Shown here piece after piece: positions 19,285 through 27,614 of a stretch of 64,000 nt of DNA. The translations under genes were made by a program, and so were the position numbers. Source of the stretch: Leptospira venezuelensis. Its GTDB lineage: Bacteria; Spirochaetota; Leptospiria; Leptospirales; Leptospiraceae. The notes below the pieces were generated by a model that was given only the letters and a program-made list of their open reading frames with translations, was not told the DNA's origin and searched no databases. Position 1 is the stretch's first letter; the number at the start of each line of letters is the position of its first letter. Location: contig NZ_NETS01000007.1 of assembly GCF_002150035.1 (NCBI RefSeq), positions 310,001-374,000 of the forward strand. Reading direction: 5' to 3'.

Positions 19285-20022
19285 TTGATAAAAAAAAAAC
19301 ACAATCAGAACCAAAATAAGACTGATCCTAAAACTAGAAAGGATCCTTCTCAACTTGCGTCCGAACTTGGTTTAAGATTTAATAAACCTTCTTATTTAGA
19401 AATCGCATTCATACATAGTTCTTTCCGGAACGAAAATCCAGATTACAAAGAAGACAATGAAAGACTCGAGTTTTTAGGAGATTCGGTTCTCGGACTCGTG
19501 GTCGCAAAATATTTATATAGAACAAATCCTTCCGCGAATGAAGGAGAACTTTCTAGGAAAAAAGCAACACTCGTTTCTACTGCAATGTTAAACGGGCTCA
19601 GTGAAAAATTGGGACTCACTTCTTATGTTTTATTAGGAAAAGGGGAAGGCCATGGAGGCGCTCAAAAAAAACTGGGAGCTAATCTATTCGAGTCCTTGGT
19701 TGGTGCGATTTATTTAGACCAAGGAATGGAAGCAGCAGAGAAGTTTATAATCGAACATCTTATAAATTACGTTAAAACTTCCGATAAGGTAAGAGAGGCT
19801 ACGGATTATAAATCCATCCTCCAGGAAATTTGCCAAAAAAAATTCAAACTTCTGCCTTCATACAGATTGCTAAAAGAGATTGGACCGGATCATGAAAAGA
19901 TCTTTTATGTTAGTGTTTCCATTAGGGACAGACATTCTGCAGAAGGTAAAGGAAAGAATAAAAAATTCGCAGAACAAGACGCAGCGAAACAATTGTTGAA
20001 GGCCTTAAAAATAAAGGTTTAA
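19285..20022 (+). CDS. rnc: Ribonuclease III
   Basis: A 245-residue RNase III. The nuclease domain carries the signature NERLEFLGDSVLGLVV (catalytic Glu and Asp) and a second acidic site in FESLVGAIYLDQG; the C-terminal double-stranded-RNA-binding domain begins near residue 170 (DYKSILQEICQKK) and ends KKFAEQDAAKQLL. It processes rRNA precursors and structured mRNAs. The TTG start at 19285 falls inside a perfect inverted repeat (19271-19292). No clear ribosome-binding site is visible. The stop overlaps the next ATG (TAATG). Confidence 0.94.
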   Translation: MIKKKHNQNQNKTDPKTRKDPSQLASELGLRFNKPSYLEIAFIHSSFRNENPDYKEDNERLEFLGDSVLGLVVAKYLYRTNPSANEGELSRKKATLVSTAMLNGLSEKLGLTSYVLLGKGEGHGGAQKKLGANLFESLVGAIYLDQGMEAAEKFIIEHLINYVKTSDKVREATDYKSILQEICQKKFKLLPSYRLLKEIGPDHEKIFYVSVSIRDRHSAEGKGKNKKFAEQDAAKQLLKALKIKV

Positions 20023-20495
20023 TGAAATCTAATATGGAATTCTTTTTTAAAAAGAAAGGTTTAAGGGTCCGTGTGGCCGCTTTGATCCGAAATCGTAAGG
20101 GAGAGATCCTACTTCTGCAGCAGAAAAAGAAGGATGCCTATTACTGGTTATTACCAGGCGGCGGAATAGAATTTGGAGAAAGTGCAGAAGATGCGCTAAA
20201 AAGAGAACTGAAAGAAGAACTCTCTCTGGATATCACAAGTGCAAATTTTCTATTCTTGAATGAGTCTATAGATCCTAAGGGAAATCGTCATCTTCTTCAG
20301 TTAGTATTCTTAGCCACCGTCAAAAAACAGGATCCGGAAGTGAACCTGAAAGAAAAGGCGATCACAGGATTCGGCTATTTTCCTTTGGGTGCGGTTTTAG
20401 AAATGGATATAAGACCGGATATTAAGGATTTTCTTTCTTCCGGAAAATACAAACCGGCTCCCTTTATACGAAGCCAATGGGTATATGATAAATGA
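20022..20495 (+). CDS. NUDIX hydrolase
   Basis: A 157-residue NUDIX protein. The Nudix box, G-x5-E-x7-REUxEExGU, is seen as GGGIEFGESAEDALKRELKE followed by EL. Such enzymes hydrolyse nucleoside diphosphates linked to another group; the substrate is not predictable here. The ATG overlaps the rnc stop and the gene overlaps aroB by 4 bp, so it is in the rnc-nudix-aroB operon. Confidence 0.85.
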   Translation: MKSNMEFFFKKKGLRVRVAALIRNRKGEILLLQQKKKDAYYWLLPGGGIEFGESAEDALKRELKEELSLDITSANFLFLNESIDPKGNRHLLQLVFLATVKKQDPEVNLKEKAITGFGYFPLGAVLEMDIRPDIKDFLSSGKYKPAPFIRSQWVYDK

Positions 20496-21586
20496 ATCCT
20501 ATCCGGGAAGTTCAGATTAGAGCATTTTCAAAAGAATATAAAGTACAAATCCACTCAGACTTTAGAGGCTTGGGAGAAACGATCAAAAGATTTTATCCTG
20601 TTTCTTCCATATTTATACTTACGGAAAGAAAACTTTCAGGATTATTTTCCAAGTTTTACGAATCAGAACTTTCCAATCTTGGAATTCCACATCACGAAAT
20701 TTATATTAAAGGTGGAGAGAAGAATAAACATATTCTTCGCACTGCAGAAGTTTATAATAAGCTGATTGAGCTTGGAGCAGACCGTAAAAGTTTGATCCTT
20801 GCTTTGGGTGGAGGAGTGGTTGGAGATTTTGCCGGTTTTATCGCTTCCACGTTCCAGAGGGGAATTCGTTTTGCACAAATTCCCACAACCTTACTTGCTT
20901 CCGTTGATTCTTCTGTGGGTGGAAAAGTAGCCGTGAATGCTGATCTTGGAAAAAACATGATCGGCTCCTTCTACCAACCTGAGTTTGTATATTTACCTTT
21001 GTTCGCGTTGTCCACTTTGCCAAAAAGAGAATGGAGATGTGGAATGGCAGAGATCGTAAAACACGGTCTTTTGTCCGGAGGAGAATATCTGGAGAAGGTC
21101 CGCTCGAATGACAAATCTGTCTATGACCATACTTCTCCCGAACTTTTGGAATTGATTGTAGGTTCTATTTTATATAAGTCTAATATAGTTGCCCAAGACG
21201 AAAGAGAAACTGGCTTGAGAAAAGTCCTGAACCTGGGACATACAACCGCCCACGCGATAGAGTCTCTCACAAATTACAGAAGATATTCTCATGGGGAGGC
21301 GGTTTCCATAGGACTTTTAACTGCTATTATTCTTTCCACGGAAAAACAAGGCCTTGATCTTTCTTGGATAGAGGACTTAAAAAAAATCCTGAAAGCATAT
21401 GATCTTCCATATCATGATAAAAGTAAATCCGCGCAAGTTGCGAAACATACTCTTCATGATAAGAAAAATGTGGGCAACTCGGTTCGATTTGTTCTTCTTC
21501 AGTCTCCAGGAAATCCGATTTGGGATATTCCAGTCGAGCTTGGAGAGATCGCTTCTGCTTTTAAAAAGCAGAAGAAAATGGATTAG
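20492..21586 (+). CDS. aroB: 3-dehydroquinate synthase
   Basis: A 364-residue enzyme, second step of the shikimate pathway (DAHP to dehydroquinate, NAD and metal dependent). Motifs: ALGGGVVGDFAGFIAS, IPTTLLASVDSSVGGKVAVN, EIVKHG and LNLGHTTAHAIES (metal-binding histidine). The ATG overlaps the NUDIX stop (ATGA). The rest of the pathway except pheA, tyrA and aroA is outside the window. Confidence 0.95.
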   Translation: MNPIREVQIRAFSKEYKVQIHSDFRGLGETIKRFYPVSSIFILTERKLSGLFSKFYESELSNLGIPHHEIYIKGGEKNKHILRTAEVYNKLIELGADRKSLILALGGGVVGDFAGFIASTFQRGIRFAQIPTTLLASVDSSVGGKVAVNADLGKNMIGSFYQPEFVYLPLFALSTLPKREWRCGMAEIVKHGLLSGGEYLEKVRSNDKSVYDHTSPELLELIVGSILYKSNIVAQDERETGLRKVLNLGHTTAHAIESLTNYRRYSHGEAVSIGLLTAIILSTEKQGLDLSWIEDLKKILKAYDLPYHDKSKSAQVAKHTLHDKKNVGNSVRFVLLQSPGNPIWDIPVELGEIASAFKKQKKMD

Positions 21587-21597
21587 AATTTTCTTAA

Positions 21598-21675
21598 TGT
21601 AGGAGCTCCCACATGATTGCAAAGGCGGCCCCCACCCTGGTTTGGGTGGAGGGGAGTGGCCCGTGGGAGAGCCTT
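21598..21675. repeat. Dispersed structured repeat, family B (copy 1)
   Basis: A GC-rich element of about 78 bp. Outer arms GCTCCCAC and GTGGGAG are complementary, and an inner hairpin pairs CCACCC with GGGTGG around TGGTTT. The core ggggagtggcccgtgggaga recurs at 63797-63870 in reverse orientation. It lies between aroB and mscS. No coding potential. Confidence 0.85.
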
Positions 21676-21762
21676 GTAAGCTTCTATCATAGAATCATTA
21701 TATTTTCAATTTGTATCGGATTTGTGCCCGGAATTTTGATTCCAAGTTCGTCTTAGCGATGT

Positions 21763-22692
21763 TTGCACGTTGAAATTCGCCTTGCCTTGGCTTGTAGTTT
21801 CTTTAGCCTGGGTTCTCTCGTCATGGAAGAAATTCTCCGGCTTTTAAATCCGATCTCCCTTCTGAACTCTAAGGAAAGAACCATCACGGAAGAATTCGTT
21901 TTGGTCGTGTATTTTATTCTGACCTTGGTGATTGTTTATAAAACTTTCGTTTTGAGTTTCGATAGGATAAGCCCTCCTGCTGATAATTCTGTCAGATACA
22001 ATCGAAGGCGAGTGACTCGGATCTTGTTTGTGGTTGTAGGAGCAGTTTCCCTTCTTCCCGTAATTTTTTCCGGACTATCTTATCTTCCTACAGTGATGGG
22101 TCTTGCTGGAGCGGGTATTGTAATCTCCTTAAAGGATATCACTTTAAATTATGTGGGCTGGCTGCTTATACATGGCAGCAACGGTTTTGAAGTAGGGGAC
22201 CGGATCGAGATTGAAGGTATTAAAGGGGACGTGGTTAATATAGGGATCAATCGTTTTACTTTGATGGAGTTAAGCCCGGATCCTAAATCGGAACAATCCA
22301 CGAATCGACTCGTACATCTTCCGAATCATACGATTATTCTCCATAAAGTATATGTGGTTAAGGAAAAAATGGGATTCGTATGGGACGAATTCAGGATTAA
22401 GATCCCTCATAGCGCCGATTGGGAGGCCGCTGAAAGAATTCTAAACGGGATCCTAAAAAATGGATCCATCATAGATCAACATAAGATTGATTATTCCGTC
22501 AGAGAACTTTCCAAAAACTATTTGGTCCGATTGGGTAAGACCACTCCTATCGTGTATATGAACGTGGAAGAAGGAGGAGTATTATTCTCTCTTCGTTATC
22601 TTACTCATATCAAAGAAAAGAGGAACCAAAAGGCAAGGATCTCGAGAGAAGTTTTGAAAGAATTCGGGGATTCCGGGATTCAATTATTATAG
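21763..22692 (+). CDS. Mechanosensitive ion channel, MscS family
   Basis: A 309-residue membrane protein. Three hydrophobic stretches fall at about residues 10-35, 45-68 and 85-130, the last being the pore helix of the MscS type (LPTVMGLAGAGIVISL). A soluble beta domain follows (FEVGDRIEIEGIKGDVVNIG), then a C-terminal alpha-beta part. MscS channels release solutes under hypo-osmotic shock. The start is uncertain: TTG at 21763 is the most upstream, but Met at 21823 (residue 21) is also possible; no clear ribosome-binding site decides it. Confidence 0.82.
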   Translation: MHVEIRLALACSFFSLGSLVMEEILRLLNPISLLNSKERTITEEFVLVVYFILTLVIVYKTFVLSFDRISPPADNSVRYNRRRVTRILFVVVGAVSLLPVIFSGLSYLPTVMGLAGAGIVISLKDITLNYVGWLLIHGSNGFEVGDRIEIEGIKGDVVNIGINRFTLMELSPDPKSEQSTNRLVHLPNHTIILHKVYVVKEKMGFVWDEFRIKIPHSADWEAAERILNGILKNGSIIDQHKIDYSVRELSKNYLVRLGKTTPIVYMNVEEGGVLFSLRYLTHIKEKRNQKARISREVLKEFGDSGIQLL

Positions 22693-22740
22693 TTGTCCGG
22701 GATTTTTTAATAAAGGATATATGAAATAGGTAGTTGAACC

Positions 22741-23841
22741 TTGAGACAGTATCATTCATTTTCGTGGGCGACCTATTTTTCTAAAATAGTCTTATTTATT
22801 ATTTTTTCCTTATGTTTCTATGCAGCGGAGATTTTTTCAGAGGAAATTTCCAGGCCAGAATATGAAAAAGCGGATCGACTGATTGAAAACCAGGATTATA
22901 AATCCGCATTAAAAATCTTACTGGAATACGAAAAGAAAAGGCCGCAGGATGATGTTCTACTTTTTAAAATCGGTTTCAGTTATTTTCGATTAGAAGAGGA
23001 TCAAAAAGCTTTAACGTATTTTGAAAAAGCAATTCGATCCAATCCTAAAGAAGCGCAATATTATGATTATTATGGGGCTACTCTTTATTTTTCCGGGAAG
23101 ATAGACGAAGCCGAGAAACAATTCCTAAAATGTATAGAATTGGATCCAAAGGCCCAAAAAGCTTTGAGCATGTTGGGTGCTGTCTATGCCGAAAAGAGAC
23201 AACCATCCAAAGCAAAGGAATATTTTTTAAAGGCTTTGGAAATCGATCCGGATGATCTGAGGGCAAATTATAGTCTTGCTGGTCTTTACTTTAATGAAGG
23301 TGAGTTAGTAAATTCTCAGAAATATTTCGAGATCTGTTATAAGTTAGATCCTGAAAATTATGCCACTGTAAGCTATTTAATAGAAAACTTATATAAACAG
23401 GAAAAATTCGACGAAGCGGAAAAATATAAGAAACGCCTGGCACAAATCAGGAACTCTTCTAAGGACCCGCGTATCTCTAATTTGAAATATTTCCGTTTCG
23501 ATACTTTTCCGATTAAAGATTATATGATCGTTGCTCAGGAAGGATTTTCTAAAACCGGAGAACTATATTACTATTATGTTTTTTCTGTATTCGATAAGAA
23601 CGGAAAACATTTGAAAAATATCAATTTGGAATCGTCGACAATTCTAAAAGAGCAAGGATTCAAATATATTATCGGAATGGATAGTATTGAGGAAGGAAAT
23701 GCGAGACATTCCACTTCTAATGTCGCGTATCCAGAATTACCTTCTTACTTTGAATTGAAATCCTTATTGACGGAAGTATTAGAGGGCAAAGTGAATTTTC
23801 CGTATAGTTCTTCTGTCAGCCCGAATCCAAAATCGAAATGA
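22741..23841 (+). CDS. Secreted or membrane-anchored TPR protein
   Basis: A 366-residue protein with a hydrophobic signal-like segment (about 15-33, IVLFIIFSLCFYAAEIF) then four or five TPR repeats (DDVLLFKIGFSYFRLEEDQK; YYDYYGATLYFSGKIDEAEK; and others with the -A-YF-KAL-IDP pattern). The last 130 residues are not TPR and match nothing recognised. TPRs bind partner proteins; the partner is unknown. TTG start 48 bp after mscS. Confidence 0.75.
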   Translation: MRQYHSFSWATYFSKIVLFIIFSLCFYAAEIFSEEISRPEYEKADRLIENQDYKSALKILLEYEKKRPQDDVLLFKIGFSYFRLEEDQKALTYFEKAIRSNPKEAQYYDYYGATLYFSGKIDEAEKQFLKCIELDPKAQKALSMLGAVYAEKRQPSKAKEYFLKALEIDPDDLRANYSLAGLYFNEGELVNSQKYFEICYKLDPENYATVSYLIENLYKQEKFDEAEKYKKRLAQIRNSSKDPRISNLKYFRFDTFPIKDYMIVAQEGFSKTGELYYYYVFSVFDKNGKHLKNINLESSTILKEQGFKYIIGMDSIEEGNARHSTSNVAYPELPSYFELKSLLTEVLEGKVNFPYSSSVSPNPKSK

Positions 23842-23940
23842 ATTTGGAGAAGCGGGGATTCAGATAGTGTAATCCATTTTACTATCTTTAGGCCCGAGTC
23901 CATAAAATATAACTGGGGAGATTATTAACCAGATCAGGAT

Positions 23941-24270
23941 TCAGATCCAAAATTCTCCTGCAAAAATATTATGAACTTTTAGAAAATCCTTAAATGGATT
24001 TTCGGAAACCCGAAGAAACATTAGGAATTCGAACAAATCGGTCATCAAACACCATATTAATCCGATCAAGAAAGCTTCGATTCCACTTTTAAAAGGCCAT
24101 TTTTTGGAAACATAGAAGATGGGTATAGAAAGAAGAAATAAGCCTGTAAAAACAGAGATCTGGTGTGAAAGATGTTCTTCGAAAAAACCCTTATAAGCCA
24201 ATTCACGTATGGCTGCATTCAATAACGCGGCTATAAGGAGAAGGAACCAGCTTAAGATATATTTGATCAT
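23941..24270 (-). CDS. Small four-helix membrane protein, unknown function
   Basis: A 109-residue, mostly hydrophobic protein with about four membrane segments (ILSWFLLLIAALLNAAI, VFTGLFLLSIPIFYV, EAFLIGLIWCLMTDLFEFLM and a short last one). A LNAAIRELAYKGFFEEHLSHQ segment looks like a conserved loop seen in short membrane proteins of several phyla, but I do not know its function. It is on the opposite strand to mscS and in the same direction as pyk. There is no clear ribosome-binding site. Confidence 0.62.
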   Translation of the reverse strand: MIKYILSWFLLLIAALLNAAIRELAYKGFFEEHLSHQISVFTGLFLLSIPIFYVSKKWPFKSGIEAFLIGLIWCLMTDLFEFLMFLRVSENPFKDFLKVHNIFAGEFWI

Positions 24271-24359
24271 GATTGTTTTTTATCACGTTAACGAACTATA
24301 AAAAGAAAAAAAACGATGCTTCGGATTGATATATATCCGTTTTCAGATTTAATCGAGAA

Positions 24360-25784
24360 TCATCTTATTTTATAAATTTGTAAAAAGTCTACCGACTTAG
24401 CTTCTCCTCCTGGTGCTCCAGAAAGAATTACTACTATATCTCCTGTAGTCAACATTCCATCTTCCGGGAGTTTGGTTTCCATATACCGGATCATATCGAA
24501 GAAAGTTTCCATAAACGGCATAACGTATGGCTGAACTCCTCGATATAATTTCATCTTCCTTGCGGTGGCCAAATAAGGAGTAAAAGAAAGAATAGGGACC
24601 TTAGGTCTCATCTCGGAAGTGATAAGCGCAGAATATCCACTTCTTGTAAAATTAACGATCGCCTTTGCATTGATACTATGGGCGATCTCTCTCGCAGCAG
24701 AACCGAGGGCCGCTCTTTCTATTTCTAATTCGGATTTTTTTAAGTTCCAGTGGATCTCGTAGATTCGATCTAAGTTTTCCGTTTCTCTCAAGATTTTTGC
24801 CATCATCTCTGCTGATTCCACTGGATATTTTCCACTGGCGGATTCACCAGATAGCATCACAGCGTCTGTTCCATCCATGACTGCATTTGCAACATCACTT
24901 GCTTCCGCTCTTGTAGGTCTTGGATTGTCCACCATGGATTCCAACATTTGTGTGGCGGTGATCACAGGTTTTCCTGCGCGGTTTGCTTTATAGATGAGTT
25001 CCTTTTGTAAAACTGGAACTCTCTCTGTTTCCACTTCTACTCCCAAATCGCCTCTTGCGATCATGATCCCATCTGCAGCCTCTAAGATTTCGTCTATATT
25101 ACGGATTGCTTCCGGCCTTTCTATTTTGGCGATGAGCCCGGTTTGGGTGCCCCTCATCATTTCTCTCGCAAGTTCTAAGTCGGAGGCTCGTCTCACAAAA
25201 CTTAATGCGACGTAATCTACTCCTAAATTTAATGCAAACTTAAGATCTAATAGGTCTTTTTCGGAGAGTGCGGGTGCTGAGATAGGAGTTCCCGGCAAAT
25301 TAATTCCTTTGTTGCTTTTTAGAATTCCTCCTATTATAACTTTTAAAACAGCTTCTTTGCTTGATTTGGATTCAACTTCTAGTACGAGTTTACCGTCATC
25401 TACTAATAGTTTGTCTCCCGAACGAAGATCTTCTATCATGGCAGGGTAGGTAGTGCCGACCGCCTCGGAATCCCCTAAATATTCCGCGTCGGGTAAAAGT
25501 CTGATCCTGTTTCCCTTTTCCAATTCGATTTGGGGAACCCGGAGTTTTCCGGTTCTGATTTTTGGTCCCTGCAGATCCGCCATGATGCCGAGAGGAACGC
25601 CGGATTCGGATTCACATTTTCTCAAAGTTTCAAAAACTTTTTTGTGAACTTCGTGAGTGCCGTGAGAGAAATTCATTCTCGCGATGTCCATTCCGGCTCG
25701 GAGAAGTGCGGTGATAGTATTTTCATCTGAGGAAGAAGGACCGATGGTGCAGACCATTTTGGTTTTTTTTTCCGGGCTAAACAT
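24360..25784 (-). CDS. pyk: Pyruvate kinase
   Basis: A 474-residue enzyme converting PEP and ADP to pyruvate and ATP. The N-terminus is TKMVCTIGPSSSDENTI, the active-site region contains GIMIARGDLGVEVE and PVITATQMLESMVDNPRPTR, and the allosteric C-domain follows. Length is normal for the family. A good ribosome-binding site (ggagg) is just before its ATG. It is transcribed away from the deacetylase-family gene, so the 77 bp between them must contain both promoters. Confidence 0.96.
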   Translation of the reverse strand: MFSPEKKTKMVCTIGPSSSDENTITALLRAGMDIARMNFSHGTHEVHKKVFETLRKCESESGVPLGIMADLQGPKIRTGKLRVPQIELEKGNRIRLLPDAEYLGDSEAVGTTYPAMIEDLRSGDKLLVDDGKLVLEVESKSSKEAVLKVIIGGILKSNKGINLPGTPISAPALSEKDLLDLKFALNLGVDYVALSFVRRASDLELAREMMRGTQTGLIAKIERPEAIRNIDEILEAADGIMIARGDLGVEVETERVPVLQKELIYKANRAGKPVITATQMLESMVDNPRPTRAEASDVANAVMDGTDAVMLSGESASGKYPVESAEMMAKILRETENLDRIYEIHWNLKKSELEIERAALGSAAREIAHSINAKAIVNFTRSGYSALITSEMRPKVPILSFTPYLATARKMKLYRGVQPYVMPFMETFFDMIRYMETKLPEDGMLTTGDIVVILSGAPGGEAKSVDFLQIYKIR

Positions 25785-25861
25785 GAATGGGAACCTCCGA
25801 AAACTTGGACGTATTTAAGAATGCTATTTCGTTCTTTACGGGGCGAAACCGAAGGGTAAGC

Positions 25862-26794
25862 TTGGGAAAAAAAAGGCACACCCAATTGCGCCAACTGTTA
25901 GAACGGCTCGCTCTAGTTTATCATCCGGAATACAATATGGACCTTGGTCCCCATGTATTCCCCGCACGTAAATACGCAATGATATACAATCAAGTCAAGG
26001 AAGATCCAAAACTTTCTTCTTTGCCTGCTCTCCAGCCGGCCCCGGTCGGAGAGGACGAATTAAGCCTAGTCCATACTCCAGAATTCATTTCCGATTTTAT
26101 GAATTTACGATATACGGATCGGACTATGTATTCGGAACTTCCTCTCAACCAAACCATGGTCAGAAGTTTTTGCCTTGGAGTGGGCGGAACCATTCTCGCA
26201 ACTGAGATGACCGAAAATTATAAATATGTGTATCATATCGGTGGAGGATTTCACCACAGTATGCCGGATCGTGCAGAAGGTTTTTGTTATCTAAATGACG
26301 CAGCGATCGCGACGAAACTTTATCTGCAAAAATATCCGGAACGAAAGGTTTTATTTATAGATCTAGACCTTCACCAAGGGAATGGAAATGCCAGAATTTT
26401 TCAAGGGGACCGTTCGGTTTGGACTTTTTCCATGCACCAAGAAGAATTATATCCTAAAAAAGAGAAGTCCAATCTGGATATACCTTTAGATCACGGGACC
26501 AATGACAAAACGTATCTTGCTCGTCTAGACGAAGGATTGGAGAATATCCGAAAAGAATTCAAACCGGATATAATCTATTATTTCGCAGGTGCGGATCCTT
26601 TTGAAGATGATTCTTTGGGCGATCTAAAGCTTACTTTCGATGGATTGAAGGCAAGGGATAAGATGGTAAAAGCGTTCGCGGATTCTTTAGATATTCCTGT
26701 AGTAGTTATGCCTGCAGGTGGTTATGCAAGAAATTTCCAAGATACAGTTCGTATCCATTTTAATACGATCAGGGTCTTTGCTTCTTTAATTTAA
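25862..26794 (+). CDS. Histone deacetylase-family (AcuC-like) zinc hydrolase
   Basis: About 310 residues. The arginase-like fold shows HIGGGFHHSMPDRAEGFCYL followed by NDAA, the metal-binding DLDLHQGNGNARIF, and AGADPFEDDSLGDLKLT. The family deacetylates proteins such as acetyl-CoA synthetase (AcuC) or small amines; the substrate is unknown. I chose TTG at 25862, preceded by aaggg, because an in-frame ATG at 25787 would lie against the divergent pyk start with no ribosome-binding site and the family homology begins only about residue 40 of that form. The ATG form cannot be excluded. The 3' end is 4 bp from the next gene. Confidence 0.88.
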   Translation: MGKKRHTQLRQLLERLALVYHPEYNMDLGPHVFPARKYAMIYNQVKEDPKLSSLPALQPAPVGEDELSLVHTPEFISDFMNLRYTDRTMYSELPLNQTMVRSFCLGVGGTILATEMTENYKYVYHIGGGFHHSMPDRAEGFCYLNDAAIATKLYLQKYPERKVLFIDLDLHQGNGNARIFQGDRSVWTFSMHQEELYPKKEKSNLDIPLDHGTNDKTYLARLDEGLENIRKEFKPDIIYYFAGADPFEDDSLGDLKLTFDGLKARDKMVKAFADSLDIPVVVMPAGGYARNFQDTVRIHFNTIRVFASLI

Positions 26795-26798
26795 TTAC

Positions 26799-27614
26799 AT
26801 GAGTATATTTTCCGGTTCAGATAAATCTACATCGGGTCAGAGTTATATCGATCCAGAGGCATTGGGCCTTATCGACGTTAACAGGGAATTTAAGACACAT
26901 TTAGGGATCGAAGATACTCTATTCAATCGATTCTCCGCTAAAGAAGTTCATGAACTTTTGGAACAATCCGGAATGTTCGAAATGTTAGAGTTCAGAGGAT
27001 TTCAAAAAACTACATTAGAGATCCATGGAATTTCAGAAGTAGATAATCGTATTTATATCAAGACCGAAGAGAACGAAATTTTAGTCCATATGCGCTTGAA
27101 GTTCTCTGACTTTCTGTTCAAAAAGATAAATGAATCTTTTCCTATGATCTACATCGATTGGTTATTAAGTCAAAACGTAAGGCTTGGAAAATTGGGAGAA
27201 AAGAAAAAATTATTCGAAGGGCAAGAATATCCAGGCCTGAACATTATGAACGAGATCACTTCTTTTATCCGTTTACTTTCCGGAAAAATCGGGGCAGCGG
27301 GAGCTTTTAATATTCCTGAATATTTTCACGATGCAGTTCTATTTCACAAAAATTTCAGATATTTATCTCCTGAAAAAGAGGGGGAATTTAGGGCATTACT
27401 CAGATGTTTTAAAAAAGAGAATCTGAGATCTCTCTCCGGCGCCATTCATTCCGGAAAAATTTTAGATAACCAGACCTCTGCAGTATACTCTTGGAGTTAC
27501 GGAGAAATGGTGTCCGCGACCAATCCGTTTCTCGAAAAATCCTTGTTCGACGAACAGTATGATTCTATGGTTGCCAGAATTTCCGAGACCCGGGAATTTT
27601 CTAGGATCGATTAG
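26799..27614 (+). CDS. Conserved protein of unknown function between deacetylase and receiver-phosphatase
   Basis: A 271-residue soluble protein with no signal peptide or transmembrane segment. It has a Ser-rich N-terminus and mixed alpha-beta character. Recognisable features are a short hydrophobic segment around MIYIDWLLSQNVRLG and a GLNIMNEITSFIRLLSGKIG helix. I do not recognise the family. Its ATG is 4 bp after the deacetylase and its stop directly precedes the start of the receiver-phosphatase, so the three are likely one operon and may act together. Confidence 0.82.
   Translation: MSIFSGSDKSTSGQSYIDPEALGLIDVNREFKTHLGIEDTLFNRFSAKEVHELLEQSGMFEMLEFRGFQKTTLEIHGISEVDNRIYIKTEENEILVHMRLKFSDFLFKKINESFPMIYIDWLLSQNVRLGKLGEKKKLFEGQEYPGLNIMNEITSFIRLLSGKIGAAGAFNIPEYFHDAVLFHKNFRYLSPEKEGEFRALLRCFKKENLRSLSGAIHSGKILDNQTSAVYSWSYGEMVSATNPFLEKSLFDEQYDSMVARISETREFSRID

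Noticed and set aside
23842..23940. Small gene between the TPR and membrane genes
   Set aside because: Only short frames without ribosome-binding sites.
24306..24339. Terminator after pyk (hairpin CGGAT/ATCCG, minus strand)
   Set aside because: Stem is only 5 bp and the T-run is well separated from it.
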